From NCBI GenBank assembly GCA_002377695.1, contig DFQH01000008.1, positions 27,086 through 91,085 of the forward strand: a DNA stretch of 64,000 nucleotides, read 5' to 3'. Both the position numbers and the translations under genes were made by a program. Of this stretch, positions 1 to 8,761 are shown in pieces (the first letter of the stretch is position 1; each line of letters begins with the position of its first letter). The DNA comes from Citromicrobium sp. UBA3494. Its GTDB lineage: Bacteria; Pseudomonadota; Alphaproteobacteria; Sphingomonadales; Sphingomonadaceae. Below the pieces are notes generated by a model. It saw only the letters and a list, made by a program, of their open reading frames with translations. It did no database searches and was not told the origin of the DNA.

Positions 1-134
1 AGTTCGAGGTGAATGTCCTGTTCCAGATCGCGCGCCTTGTCGGCATCGCACTCCACCGCCCGGGCAAGCCGGGCGATGGCGGGCGCAAACTGCTCGCCGG
101 CGTGGGTGTAGAGATTGGCCTGCTGCCCGGTCAT
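1..134 (-). CDS. RNA polymerase sigma factor, ECF-like, N-terminal fragment
   Basis: Reading leftward from an ATG at 134-132, the frame stays open to the window edge and gives 44 residues starting MTGQQANLYTHAGEQF. The segment with IARLARAVE and ARDLEQDIHLE matches the start of region 2 of sigma-70-family ECF factors, where the acidic DLEQD stretch contributes to core RNA polymerase binding. Only the N-terminus is visible, so the ECF subgroup, any fused anti-sigma-like extension and the partner gene cannot be judged. A small inverted repeat (GGAAA-ttc-TTTCC, 177-189) lies about 45 bases upstream of the start. Identification rests on family resemblance in a short segment. Confidence 0.65.
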   Translation of the reverse strand, partial: MTGQQANLYTHAGEQFAPAIARLARAVECDADKARDLEQDIHLE

Positions 135-223
135 GCCCCTTTAGTCGCCGAGCGGGGAGGTTTCTTACAGGTGGTGGGAAATTCTTTCCGGATCGTCTTG
201 TTCGCGGGTTCGAAGGAAGCGGT

Positions 224-1459
224 TTAGTCGGGCACCCATTCCACGCAAACGCCATCGCGTTCCAGTGTCGGATCGTCGACCAGACGCCAGCCGACCCGAT
301 CTTTCCACCCTGGGGTATCATGCCATTCGGGTCGCTTTTCCCAATCCAGCCGCTGGCGCCAGGGTTGGTCGTGATAACCCATCAGAAATGCGCGCAGGTC
401 CGCCCGGCCCGTGCATGAATCGAACACATCGCTATGGCGCCAGACGTCCGAATCCGGTCCCGGGCTTCTGGATGTGTCGATGATCCAGAAGTTGTCCCTG
501 TGCCGCGTGGCGTGACAGTCGTCGCTCTGTGGCTTCGGGACGTCGCGATCCCGGTAGTCTACCGAGTACTTGCATTCGGTACTGCCCAGGCGCGCGTAGC
601 CGTGCGCCATGCGGGACAGCCGGATCGGGCGATCATCACCGGAAGTATAAACGACGATGTCCCGCCGGTCGCCCGCGCCGCCTTCCGGTCTGCCGAAGGC
701 GAGGAGGCTGTCGATCTCGCCGCCGTCGCGCAGCACGCGGTGCCGGTCGATATCGGGCGAAGCCATGACCAGTCGCTTCACGTGCCGCGCCAGATCGGGC
801 CGACGGGCATCGAGATCCAGGACGCCCTGGACCAGCGTGCGTGCGCCCATGCTATGGGAGACGATCGTGATGTCAGTCGCGACCTCCGCGAGGTCGGTGA
901 TGATCCGGCTGTTGTACTGCTGAGCCCAGCCGATGCTTGCCTCATCGAATACATAACCCTGGCCGTTCGCTCGCGAGGGCCAGGACAGAAGCACGGTGGG
1001 GACCGTATATCTGTAGGAGCGCCGCACCTTTTCCGCCGTTTCCAGAGCCTCGTCGTAGCTGTTGTTGTAGCCGTGAATATAAATCACGAGCTTTCCGGAA
1101 CTGCCTCCCTCGGCCGAAACAGCGCCGCTTATGGCAGCAAGCCACGCATCCCTCTCGCCAACGCGGCGGGTGACGCTGGATGTGGCGGGAGCATCGGCCG
1201 GCCCGGTCAGTTTTGCCATTGCAAAAACAGGGCCCCGATGGCTGCGATAGGTGGAAAAACTCATCCCTCCCGCCCGGCAATCGGGCAGACTGGTCGACAT
1301 CACGAACATGTCGGTGGGATCGGGCCGATCCGGAAGCTCAAGCGATGGACAATCGCTCGCCGGGGTCTGCCACAAGGCTGGGTCGGGCGCCGGAATTCCG
1401 CAAGCGCCCAATGGGAGTATGAGCCCCGCAAGCAGCAAACGGCCCCCGAAACGCTGCAA
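224..1459 (-). CDS. alpha/beta hydrolase lipoprotein (DUF900 family)
   Basis: A predicted 411-residue exported protein. The start chosen is a TTG at 1459, because GGGAGAG lies about 6 bases before it and it places a compact lipoprotein signal (QRFGGRLLLAGLILPLGAC) at the very N-terminus. An earlier TTG at 1495 has no such support. LGAC is the lipobox. The hydrolase core shows the strand-plus-oxyanion segment VIYIHGYNN and the nucleophile elbow SHSMGA, typical of DUF900 esterase/lipase-like proteins. DUF900 members have no well-defined substrate, so the reaction is unknown; a membrane-anchored esterase facing the periplasm is an inference. It lies downstream of parE on the same strand, 76 bases away. 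Confidence 0.8.
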   Translation of the reverse strand: MQRFGGRLLLAGLILPLGACGIPAPDPALWQTPASDCPSLELPDRPDPTDMFVMSTSLPDCRAGGMSFSTYRSHRGPVFAMAKLTGPADAPATSSVTRRVGERDAWLAAISGAVSAEGGSSGKLVIYIHGYNNSYDEALETAEKVRRSYRYTVPTVLLSWPSRANGQGYVFDEASIGWAQQYNSRIITDLAEVATDITIVSHSMGARTLVQGVLDLDARRPDLARHVKRLVMASPDIDRHRVLRDGGEIDSLLAFGRPEGGAGDRRDIVVYTSGDDRPIRLSRMAHGYARLGSTECKYSVDYRDRDVPKPQSDDCHATRHRDNFWIIDTSRSPGPDSDVWRHSDVFDSCTGRADLRAFLMGYHDQPWRQRLDWEKRPEWHDTPGWKDRVGWRLVDDPTLERDGVCVEWVPD

Positions 1460-1535
1460 AGCACTCTCTCCCGAAGTAGATGCGCCCAGTGGCAAGGTTT
1501 AAACTATGTAAAGCCAGCCTGCCATACGCAAAATC

Positions 1536-3512
1536 TCAGGCATCGATCAGCTCGCGATCCAGGTCGCCCGCCTTGTTCTGGATGAACTGGTAGCGGTGTT
1601 CGGGATTGCGGCCCATCAGCTGGCCGACCAGTTCCTTCACCGCCGCGCGGTCCTCGAACTCAGGCGGCAAGGTGATGCGGATCAGGCTGCGGCTGTCGGG
1701 GTGCATGGTGGTCTCGCGCAGCTGGGCGGGGTTCATTTCGCCCAGGCCCTTGAAGCGCGAAATCTCGATTTTCTTGCCCTTGAACACCGTCTCTTCCAGC
1801 TCGCGCCGGTGTTCCTCGTCGCGCGCATACCGGCTCTCCTTGCCGGAGGTCAGGCGATAGAGCGGCGGTTGAGCCAGGAACAGATGCCCCTTGCGCACCA
1901 GGTCGGGCATTTCCTGGAAGAAGAACGTCATCAGCAGCGTCGCGATATGCGCGCCGTCGACATCGGCATCGGTCATGATGACCACGCGGTCGTAGCGCAG
2001 CTGGTCGGCGTCGCAGTCCTTGCGGGTGCCGCAGCCCAGAGCGAGGATCAGGTCCGCGATTTCGCTGTTGGCGCGGATTTTGTCCGCGCTGGCGCTGGCG
2101 ACGTTGAGGATCTTGCCGCGGATCGGCAAAATCGCTTGCGTCTTGCGGTCGCGCGCCTGCTTTGCGCTGCCGCCCGCGCTATCGCCTTCGACGATGAACA
2201 GCTCGGTTTCCGCGCCGGTTTCACCCGAACAGTCGGTCAGCTTGCCGGGTAGGCGCAGCTTCTTGGCGTTGGTCGCGGTTTTGCGCTTCACCTCGCGCTC
2301 GGCCCGGCGGCGCAGGCGCTCGTCCATGCGCTCCATCACCTCGCCCAGCAGCGCCTTGCCGCGCTCCATATTGTCGGTGAGGAAGTGATCGAAATGGTCG
2401 CGCACCGCATTCTCGACCAGCTTGGCAGCTTCGGGCGATGTCAGCCGATCCTTGGTCTGCGACTGGAATTGCGGATCGCGGATGAAGACGCTCAGCAGCA
2501 CCTCGGCCCCCGCCATCACGTCGTCCGCGGAAATGTCCTTGGCCTTCTTCTGGCCGACGAGATCGCCGAAGGCGCGCAGACCCTTGGTGAGGGCCGAGCG
2601 CAGACCCTGTTCATGCGTGCCGCCATCGGGCGTGGGCACGGTATTGCAGTACCAGCTGGTTGCGCCTTCGGAGAACAGCGGCCAGGCGATGGCCCACTCC
2701 ACGCGGCCCGCATCGCCGGGAAAATCCTGCCGCCCGGCGAAGGGTTCTGCGGTCACGCATTCGCGCCCGGCCACGCGCTGCGTCAGATGATCGGCGAGGC
2801 CGCCGGGGAACTTGAAGGTTTCCTCCGTGGGCACATCTTCGCCCGCCACGCTTTCAGCGCATTTCCAGCGGATCTCTACGCCAGCGAACAGGTAGGCCTT
2901 GGATCGCGCGAGCTGGAACAGCCGCTTCGCGCTGAACTTGCGGGTGCCGAAAATCTCCGGGTCGGGCGTAAAGCTGACGGTGGTGCCGCGCCGGTTGGGC
3001 GCCGCGCCGACCTCCTCGATCGGGCCGAGCGTCTGCCCCTTGGAGAATTCCTGCGCATAGAGAGTTTTGTCGCGCGCCACCTCCACTCGCGTAAGCTCGG
3101 ACAGGGCATTGACCACGCTTACGCCGACGCCGTGCAAGCCACCGGAGGTCGCATAGGCCTTGCCCGAGAACTTGCCGCCCGAGTGGAGCGTGGAGAGAAT
3201 CACTTCCAGCGTCGACTTGCCGGGATATTTCGGGTGCTCGTCCACCGGAATGCCGCGACCATTATCGGCAATCGTCAGGCGGTTGCCTTCCTCCAGCCGC
3301 ATCTCGATCCGGCTCGCGTGGCCCGCCACCGCCTCGTCCATCGCATTGTCGAGGACTTCGGCGGCGAGGTGGTGCAGCGCGCGGTCGTCCGTCCCGCCGA
3401 TATACATGCCGGGGCGGCGGCGCACGGGCTCGAGCCCTTCGAGCACCTCGATAGAGGAGGAATCGTAATCGCCGCTGGAGGTCGGCGTACCATCGAACAG
3501 ATCATCGGACAT
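1536..3512 (-). CDS. parE: DNA topoisomerase IV subunit B
   Basis: A 658-residue type IIA topoisomerase ATPase subunit. With ParC it decatenates daughter chromosomes and relaxes supercoils. The N-terminal GHKL ATPase has EVLDNAMDEAV, DNGRGIP and GLHGVGVSVVNALS. The TOPRIM domain has FIVEGDSAGG and MTDADVDGAHI, and the C-terminal PRFKGLGEMN-type segment is present as SRFKGLGEMNPAQL. The length is that of ParE; a typical GyrB is about 800 residues because of an extra C-terminal insertion, which is missing here. The N-terminus (RRRPGMYIGG) also fits. No parC is in the window. The gene follows the PBP-activator-like gene on the same strand after 71 bases. Confidence 0.93.
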   Translation of the reverse strand: MSDDLFDGTPTSSGDYDSSSIEVLEGLEPVRRRPGMYIGGTDDRALHHLAAEVLDNAMDEAVAGHASRIEMRLEEGNRLTIADNGRGIPVDEHPKYPGKSTLEVILSTLHSGGKFSGKAYATSGGLHGVGVSVVNALSELTRVEVARDKTLYAQEFSKGQTLGPIEEVGAAPNRRGTTVSFTPDPEIFGTRKFSAKRLFQLARSKAYLFAGVEIRWKCAESVAGEDVPTEETFKFPGGLADHLTQRVAGRECVTAEPFAGRQDFPGDAGRVEWAIAWPLFSEGATSWYCNTVPTPDGGTHEQGLRSALTKGLRAFGDLVGQKKAKDISADDVMAGAEVLLSVFIRDPQFQSQTKDRLTSPEAAKLVENAVRDHFDHFLTDNMERGKALLGEVMERMDERLRRRAEREVKRKTATNAKKLRLPGKLTDCSGETGAETELFIVEGDSAGGSAKQARDRKTQAILPIRGKILNVASASADKIRANSEIADLILALGCGTRKDCDADQLRYDRVVIMTDADVDGAHIATLLMTFFFQEMPDLVRKGHLFLAQPPLYRLTSGKESRYARDEEHRRELEETVFKGKKIEISRFKGLGEMNPAQLRETTMHPDSRSLIRITLPPEFEDRAAVKELVGQLMGRNPEHRYQFIQNKAGDLDRELIDA

Positions 3513-3583
3513 GGGCCCGAGTGTGGGCGCGAGCGCGCGCCTTCACAAGCCGCGCGCTCGCCCTGTCCGCAGGTTTCAGCGGA

Positions 3584-4819
3584 TCAGAAGCTGTCCGGGG
3601 CGGGCGAAACGACCACCACCTGGCCATCGCGCACCTCGCGCACCTCCAGCGTACGCTGGGCGGTGCCGTCGCTGCGGAAGCGGAAGGCCCCATCGAGGCC
3701 GAGGAAACCGCCCGCACTGGTCAGCTCGCTGGTGGGGAAGGGCGTTCCCGGCCGCCAGCCATCGCCCGCCACCCGCAGGGCCAGCAGCACACTGTCGTAT
3801 CCCAGCGTCGCAATCCGGTAGGGCGAGCCGCCGAAGCGGTTGCGATAGCTTTCGGAGAACCGGCGATAGCGGCTGTCGGACAAGGCGGAGAACATCGCGC
3901 CGCTCATCGCTCCGGCGGCGGGGATGGCGCTTTCGCCGCTCCACAGCTCGGTCCCGATCAGGCGCGGCGTGGTGTCGCTACCCTCGCGCAGGGCGGCAGC
4001 GGCAGCGATGGCGAGCCGCGGGCTGTCCGCGATCATTACCGTATCGAATCCGCCCCGTGCACGCAGCCGCCGGGCAGCGCTTTCGGCGGAGCCTTCGTTT
4101 CGCGAATAGCGTTCGGTGGCGACCAGGCTGCCGCCTGCGCTGCGCAGTGCCTCGATCAGGGCAAGCTCCGCCTGACGGCCATATTCGCCGTCCGGCACCA
4201 GCGCGCCGTAATTGCGCGCGCCTTGCCCGCGTGCGAACTCGACCGTGCGGGCGACGGATTGCGAGGGAGAAAGGCCCATCAGGAAGACCGAGGGTGATGC
4301 CACGCTGACATCGTTGGAAAAAGCGATCAGCGGAACGCCCGCCGGGCGCGCCTCTGCCAGCACATCGGCCACGTTGCGGCCGAGCAGGGGGCCCAGGATC
4401 AGCTGGTTGCCTTCCGCTACGGCGCGCCGCGCAGCCCCGCGCGGGTCTTCCGACGTATCATAGGTCGTGATCCGCAGGTTCTGGGCGTTGGTATCGAGCA
4501 GCGCCATCGTGGTCGCGTTGGCGATGGATTCGCCCACGCGCGCGTTGCCGCCGCTGGTCGGCACCAGCAGCGCCACGCGGTGGCGCGATTCATCCTGCGG
4601 CAGCGGCACCGGCCGGTCGCGCGGGATCGGCGGCGGAGTGCGTGAATCGCCGGTGACGGGGCCGGGCTGCGAACCCGGCTGCGAGGTCGGCGGCGGGGGC
4701 GTGCGGGCATCTCCGCCCACGTCCGGAATGATCTGGCAGCCTGCGAGCAGCAAACCGGCTCCCAGAGCGACGATCAGGCGGCGACAGTGGGCGAGGTTAA
4801 TCCTGGTGGGGCCCATCAT
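3584..4819 (-). CDS. penicillin-binding protein activator-like lipoprotein
   Basis: A 411-residue predicted lipoprotein. From the ATG at 4819 (a second ATG follows directly) the signal peptide runs to the lipobox LLAGC near residue 24; AGGGA about 10 bases upstream supports this start over the upstream in-frame codons. A proline-rich linker (residues about 35-75) leads into a periplasmic-binding-protein fold of the leucine/LpoA type, seen in VALLVPTSGGNARVGESI and LGPLLGRNV. In alphaproteobacteria this family is annotated as penicillin-binding protein activator by similarity to the C-terminal domain of LpoA. Direct PBP activation is not shown for this branch. It is divergent from rsmI with 27 bases between starts, the usual arrangement in this order. 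Confidence 0.8.
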   Translation of the reverse strand: MMGPTRINLAHCRRLIVALGAGLLLAGCQIIPDVGGDARTPPPPTSQPGSQPGPVTGDSRTPPPIPRDRPVPLPQDESRHRVALLVPTSGGNARVGESIANATTMALLDTNAQNLRITTYDTSEDPRGAARRAVAEGNQLILGPLLGRNVADVLAEARPAGVPLIAFSNDVSVASPSVFLMGLSPSQSVARTVEFARGQGARNYGALVPDGEYGRQAELALIEALRSAGGSLVATERYSRNEGSAESAARRLRARGGFDTVMIADSPRLAIAAAAALREGSDTTPRLIGTELWSGESAIPAAGAMSGAMFSALSDSRYRRFSESYRNRFGGSPYRIATLGYDSVLLALRVAGDGWRPGTPFPTSELTSAGGFLGLDGAFRFRSDGTAQRTLEVREVRDGQVVVVSPAPDSF

Positions 4820-4846
4820 GCTTGCGGATATCCCTTGCATTGGTTC

Positions 4847-5713
4847 ATGGCCCGTATCGTGACCAGTTCCAGCGACGCCCCTTCGAACGCCGCCCTTGCG
4901 CCCGGCCTGTATATCGTGGCGACGCCGATTGGCAATCTGAACGACATTACCTTGCGGGCAGTCGAGGTGCTTTCGCGGTGCGACGGTGTCGCCTGCGAGG
5001 ATACGCGGGTGACCGGCAAGCTGATGAAGCACCTGGGCCTGAGCAAACCCCTGTGGCGCTACAACGACCATGCGGAGGAGCGTGACCGCGCCCGGTTGGT
5101 GGACAGCATGGCCACACGTGCGGTCGCTCTGGTGAGCGATGCGGGAACTCCGCTGATCTCCGATCCCGGGTACCGTCTGGTCAACGCTGCGCGCGATGCG
5201 GGGGTGGAGGTGCAGACGATTCCCGGGCCCTGCGCCGCCATCGCCGCGATCACGCTGGCCGGCCTGCCGAGCGACCGGTTCCTGTTCGCAGGTTTCCTGC
5301 CGGTGAAGGAGAAGGCGCGGGCCGACATGCTGGCCGAGTTCGCAATGGTGGATGCCACGCTGGTCTTCTACGAAAGCGGGCCCCGGCTGACCAAGACGCT
5401 GGGCGCGATAGAGGGCACATTGCCTGGGCGCCGGGTTGCGGTGGCGCGGGAGATTACCAAGCTGCACGAGGAATGCCGGCTTGGCAGCCCGGCGGAACTG
5501 ATCGCCCATTACGAGGCGAAACCGCCCAAGGGCGAGATCGTGCTGCTGGTCGAACCGCCGCAAGAGACCGATGCCAGTGCCGAGGATGTCGATGCGCTTT
5601 TGCGCGATGCCCTGAAGACCGAAAAGCCGTCACAGGCAGCGGCGAAGGTCGCCAGGGCGACCGGCGCGGATCGCAAGGCACTCTATGCGCGCGCACTGGA
5701 GCTGCGTGAGTGA
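4847..5713 (+). CDS. rsmI: 16S rRNA (cytidine1402-2'-O)-methyltransferase
   Basis: A 288-residue SAM-dependent methyltransferase of the tetrapyrrole-methylase fold that 2'-O-methylates C1402 in the decoding centre of the 30S subunit. The N-terminal signature GLYIVATPIGNLNDITLRA, the CEDTRVTGKL segment, VSDAGTPLISDPGY and the IPGPCA segment are all present. The ATG at 4847 is chosen because it is the last start before the conserved domain; a frame-open region upstream overlaps the divergent gene. The stop overlaps the GTG start of the next gene by four bases, indicating translational coupling. Confidence 0.95.
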   Translation: MARIVTSSSDAPSNAALAPGLYIVATPIGNLNDITLRAVEVLSRCDGVACEDTRVTGKLMKHLGLSKPLWRYNDHAEERDRARLVDSMATRAVALVSDAGTPLISDPGYRLVNAARDAGVEVQTIPGPCAAIAAITLAGLPSDRFLFAGFLPVKEKARADMLAEFAMVDATLVFYESGPRLTKTLGAIEGTLPGRRVAVAREITKLHEECRLGSPAELIAHYEAKPPKGEIVLLVEPPQETDASAEDVDALLRDALKTEKPSQAAAKVARATGADRKALYARALELRE

Positions 5714-6069
5714 GAAACCAGAAACGCGAACGGGCAGAGAAGGCGGGCAGAGGCGGTGAGGAAGAAGCCGCCCGCTGGCTCGAGAGCGCGGGGTGGGAGA
5801 TAGTCGACCGGCGCCGCAAGACGAAGCTGGGCGAAATCGACCTTGTTGCGCGAAAGGACGGTCTGATCGCCTTCGTCGAGGTCAAATGGCGACGCAGCGT
5901 GCCCGACCTCGATCTGGCGATAGACGAGAGAAGGCTCTCGCGGGTTGCAGCGGCAGTCGGCGCGGTCGCGCATGAATATGCCACCGGTGGAGAGGATGTC
6001 CGGATCGACGTGATCCTGCTTGCACCCGGCGCTGAGCCTCGCCACATCGCCAATGCCTGGATGCCGTAA
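5710..6069 (+). CDS. YraN family (UPF0102) nuclease-like protein
   Basis: A 119-residue protein of the YraN/UPF0102 family, which has the fold of Holliday-junction-resolvase-type restriction nucleases. The core motif is visible: GWEIVDRRRKTKLGEIDLVARKD contains the G-E-I-D acidic site, followed by IAFVEVKWR, the E-x-K half of a PD-(D/E)XK nuclease. The biochemical role is not established for the family, although it is almost always next to rsmI. The start is a GTG whose last base sits in the rsmI stop (GTGA overlap). No ATG is available before the conserved region. Confidence 0.9.
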   Translation: MRNQKRERAEKAGRGGEEEAARWLESAGWEIVDRRRKTKLGEIDLVARKDGLIAFVEVKWRRSVPDLDLAIDERRLSRVAAAVGAVAHEYATGGEDVRIDVILLAPGAEPRHIANAWMP

Positions 6070-6076
6070 CCGACCT

Positions 6077-6102
6077 GTCACCCCTGCCTTCGCGGGGGTG
6101 AC
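6077..6102. repeat. short palindromic repeat (hairpin) between yraN and gshB
   Basis: GTCACCCC (6077-6084) pairs perfectly with GGGGTGAC (6095-6102). Three more pairs (one G-U) extend the stem to 11 bp closed by a CTTC loop. Read through, it encodes the VTPAFAGVT-type phrase familiar from dispersed palindromes in many alphaproteobacterial genomes. It lies just after the yraN stop and before the gshB ribosome binding site. Confidence 0.6.
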
Positions 6103-6115
6103 GAATGGAGCAATT

Positions 6116-7099
6116 ATGACCCTACGCACCGCCTTCCAGATGGACCCCATCGAGAGCGTCAAGATCGCGGGCGACAGCAGCTTCGCGCTGATGCTCTCCG
6201 CACAGGAGCGCGGGCACGAGGTCTGGCATTACGATGTCGAGAGCCTCGCATGGGAAAGCGATGGCAGCCACGCGGGCAAGATTACCGCTTTCGCGCGCCC
6301 CGTGCGGGTAAAGCGCGTCGAGGGCGATCACTACGAATGGCTGGGCGAGCGCCGCGTGATCGATCTTGCCAAGGACATTGACGTCGTGTGGCTGCGGCAG
6401 GATCCGCCCTTCGACCTGGGCTATATCACCGCCGCCTTCCTGCTCGACCGGCTCAAGGGCACCACCCTTGTGGTCAACGACCCGCGCGAAGTGGTGAACG
6501 CACCCGAAAAGATGTTCGTGCTCGATTACGCGCGCTTCATGCCGCCCACGCTGATCGCACGGCGGCTGGAGGACATTCAGGCTTTCCAGAAGAAACACGG
6601 CGCGGTGGTGGTCAAGCCGCTGCACGGCAATGGCGGCAAGGCGATCTTCAAGATCGACGAGAGCGGTACGAACCTCTCCGCGCTGTCCGAAGTCTTCGAC
6701 AGGCAATGGCCCGAGGCGCACATGGTGCAGGCCTTCCTGCCCACGGTGAGTGAGGGCGACAAGCGGATCGTTCTGGTGGACGGCGAGGTCGCGGGTGCGA
6801 TCAACCGCAAGCCGGGGGAGGGTGAGTTCCGCAGCAATCTGGCGCAGGGCGGTTCTGCCGAAGCGGCGGACCTGACCGACCGCGAGGCGGAAATCTGCGC
6901 CGCGATGGGCCCGGAGCTGAGGAAGCGTGGTCTGGTGTTCGTCGGCATCGACGTGATCGGCGGCGAATGGTTGACCGAGATCAACGTGACCTCGCCCACC
7001 GGTATTGTCGCGATCGACCGCTTCAACGGCACCGATACGGCCGGCGCGCTGTGGGACGCGACCGAGCGCCGACATCGGGAGATGGAGTCCGCCGGCTGA
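6116..7099 (+). CDS. gshB: glutathione synthase
   Basis: A 327-residue prokaryotic-type glutathione synthetase, which joins gamma-glutamylcysteine and glycine with ATP in the cytoplasm. The N-terminal domain begins MDPIESVKIAGDSSFALML, close to the family start. The ATP-grasp part has VVVKPLHGNGGKAIFKI and DKRIVLVDGEVAGAINRKP. The C-terminal metal-binding segment is GIDVIGGEWLTEINVTSPTG. The ATG at 6116 is preceded by GGAG at 6108-6111. Placement after rsmI-yraN is the classical alphaproteobacterial order. A short hairpin repeat lies in the gap ahead of it. Confidence 0.95.
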   Translation: MTLRTAFQMDPIESVKIAGDSSFALMLSAQERGHEVWHYDVESLAWESDGSHAGKITAFARPVRVKRVEGDHYEWLGERRVIDLAKDIDVVWLRQDPPFDLGYITAAFLLDRLKGTTLVVNDPREVVNAPEKMFVLDYARFMPPTLIARRLEDIQAFQKKHGAVVVKPLHGNGGKAIFKIDESGTNLSALSEVFDRQWPEAHMVQAFLPTVSEGDKRIVLVDGEVAGAINRKPGEGEFRSNLAQGGSAEAADLTDREAEICAAMGPELRKRGLVFVGIDVIGGEWLTEINVTSPTGIVAIDRFNGTDTAGALWDATERRHREMESAG

Positions 7100-7250
7100 C
7101 GCGCTGGTATGCGAAGGCGGTCTGATCCCGCCGTCGGGCTACCCTCGCAACAGATAGCCGATCCCCCGCGGCTTCGGTTCAACCCTTCTGCGATCTGCGA
7201 TCTCGCCACGTTTTCCGGCCCCGATCAGCTGTCCTGCGCATTGGTGCGCC

Positions 7251-7856
7251 ATGGACGAAATGATTGTGAGCATTATCGAGCGGCTCGGCTATCTCGGTAT
7301 CGCGCTGCTCATGGCGCTGGAAAACATCTTCCCCCCGCTCCCCTCGGAGGCAATCATGGGAGCGGGTGCGCTCGCCGTGACGCAAGACCGGATGAGCTTC
7401 TGGCCCCTGCTGATCTTCGGAACGATCGGCACGGTCGCAGGCAATTACGCTTGGTACTGGTTCGGCGACCGGGTGGGGTATGAAAAGCTCGGTCCGTTCA
7501 TTGACAGGTGGGGCCGATGGCTCACCCTGGAATGGGAGGATATCGAGCGGGCGTCCGAATTCTTCAAGAAACACGGAGGCTGGGCGGTGTTCTTTCTCCG
7601 GTTCTTCCCGGTGATGCGGACTATGATCTCGTTACCTGCAGGCCTCGCGCACATGAATTTGTGGCGCTTCCTGATCTTCACCACCGCGGGCGCGGCGATC
7701 TGGAACGTGATCCTGATCCTCGGCGCCCAATGGCTGGTCGGGACCTTTTCCGATGTTCAGGATCTGGTCGGATGGATCGTCATCGCATCGCTGGTGCTGG
7801 CGGTCGCAGGGTATTGCTGGCGCCTTTACAGCTGGAAGCCGCGCGCAGAGCGCTAG
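7251..7856 (+). CDS. DedA family membrane protein
   Basis: A 201-residue polytopic inner-membrane protein of the DedA (SNARE-associated/VTT) family. The N-terminal re-entrant region has ENIFPPLPSEAIMGAGAL, with the conserved acidic residue and FPP. The second signature is FFLRFFPVMRTMISLPAG with its two conserved arginines. DedA proteins are proposed lipid scramblases/flippases (undecaprenyl phosphate in the PopT/UptA branch), linked to proton-motive-force homeostasis; the substrate here is not known. The 151-base gap upstream shows no further gene. Its stop overlaps the xerC stop on the opposite strand inside a shared CTAG (7853-7856). Confidence 0.9.
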   Translation: MDEMIVSIIERLGYLGIALLMALENIFPPLPSEAIMGAGALAVTQDRMSFWPLLIFGTIGTVAGNYAWYWFGDRVGYEKLGPFIDRWGRWLTLEWEDIERASEFFKKHGGWAVFFLRFFPVMRTMISLPAGLAHMNLWRFLIFTTAGAAIWNVILILGAQWLVGTFSDVQDLVGWIVIASLVLAVAGYCWRLYSWKPRAER

Positions 7857-8761
7857 TCGTTCCTCTCGCCGGTGCGTTCTCTGGGATGCGCGTTGCGATA
7901 GGTTTCGAGTAGGCGTGCCGCATCGACCTCCGTGTAGATCTGGGTCGAGCCAAGGCTCGCATGGCCCAGTAGTTCCTGCAGGCTGCGCAGGTCCGCGCCC
8001 GCACCAAGCAGGTGCGAGGCGAAGGAGTGGCGCAGTGCATGCGGTGTAGCATTGGCAGGCAGGCCGATATCGGCACGCGCCTCCGCCACCGCGCGCTGGA
8101 CCAGGCCTGCAGAGAGCGGTCCGCCGCGCGATCCCCGAAACAGCGGCTGCTCCGGCGTGAGATCGTGCGGGCAGGCGGAGACATATTCCCGGACGGCCGT
8201 GCGAATTGCGGGGAGGATCGGCACCACGCGCGTCTTGCCGCCCTTGCCGGTGACGCGAAGTGTTTCGCCCATGTCCGCATCCGCCCCGTTCAGGGAAAGC
8301 GCCTCTCCCAACCGCATTCCTGCGCCGTAGAGCAACAGCAGCACGGCACGGTCGCGCAGACCCGTCCATTCTTCGCGCCGCCGCTCGCCAATGGTCTGCG
8401 CCATGTGGACTGCTTCGTCCGGCGTCACCGGGCGGGGCAGGGTGCGCTTGATCCGCGGTCCGCGCAGGCGCGGAGCCTGGGCATCCGAGGCCCCTGTCTC
8501 GGCCCGCGCGAAAGCGAGGAAGGCGCGCAGCGAAGAAAGCTCGCGCGCAGCCGAACGGTTGCTCAGCCCATCGGCACGGCGGCGGGCAAGCTGGGCGCGC
8601 AGGGCAGGCGCCTCGAGCGCGGCTATCGCCGTCCAGTCCTGAAGTCCGGTCGCCTCGAGCAAGCGTTCCGCCGCGCGGACATAGGCGCGCACGGTGTGCG
8701 GCGAGAGGCGACGCTCCGTCGCAAGATGGCTCTCCCACCGCGACAGCACGCTGCCACTCAT
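7853..8761 (-). CDS. xerC: tyrosine recombinase XerC
   Basis: A 302-residue site-specific recombinase that, with XerD, resolves chromosome dimers at dif. The N-terminal SAM-like core-binding domain (residues about 1-95) is followed by the catalytic domain with all expected residues: R in GAGMRLGEAL, K in TGKGGKTRVVP, H-x-x-R in PHALRHSFASHLL, H in LLGHASLGSTQ and the nucleophile Y in QIYTEV. The ATG at 8761 overlaps the hemW stop by four bases (ATGA) and is preferred to a GTG nine bases upstream. Xer rather than an integron or phage integrase is favoured by housekeeping neighbours, standard length and absence of attachment-site repeats. Confidence 0.92.
   Translation of the reverse strand: MSGSVLSRWESHLATERRLSPHTVRAYVRAAERLLEATGLQDWTAIAALEAPALRAQLARRRADGLSNRSAARELSSLRAFLAFARAETGASDAQAPRLRGPRIKRTLPRPVTPDEAVHMAQTIGERRREEWTGLRDRAVLLLLYGAGMRLGEALSLNGADADMGETLRVTGKGGKTRVVPILPAIRTAVREYVSACPHDLTPEQPLFRGSRGGPLSAGLVQRAVAEARADIGLPANATPHALRHSFASHLLGAGADLRSLQELLGHASLGSTQIYTEVDAARLLETYRNAHPRERTGERND

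Noticed and set aside
434-1585. A 383-codon plus-strand open frame across the DUF900 hydrolase gene
   Set aside because: Antisense shadow; the minus strand shows a signal peptide and hydrolase motifs.
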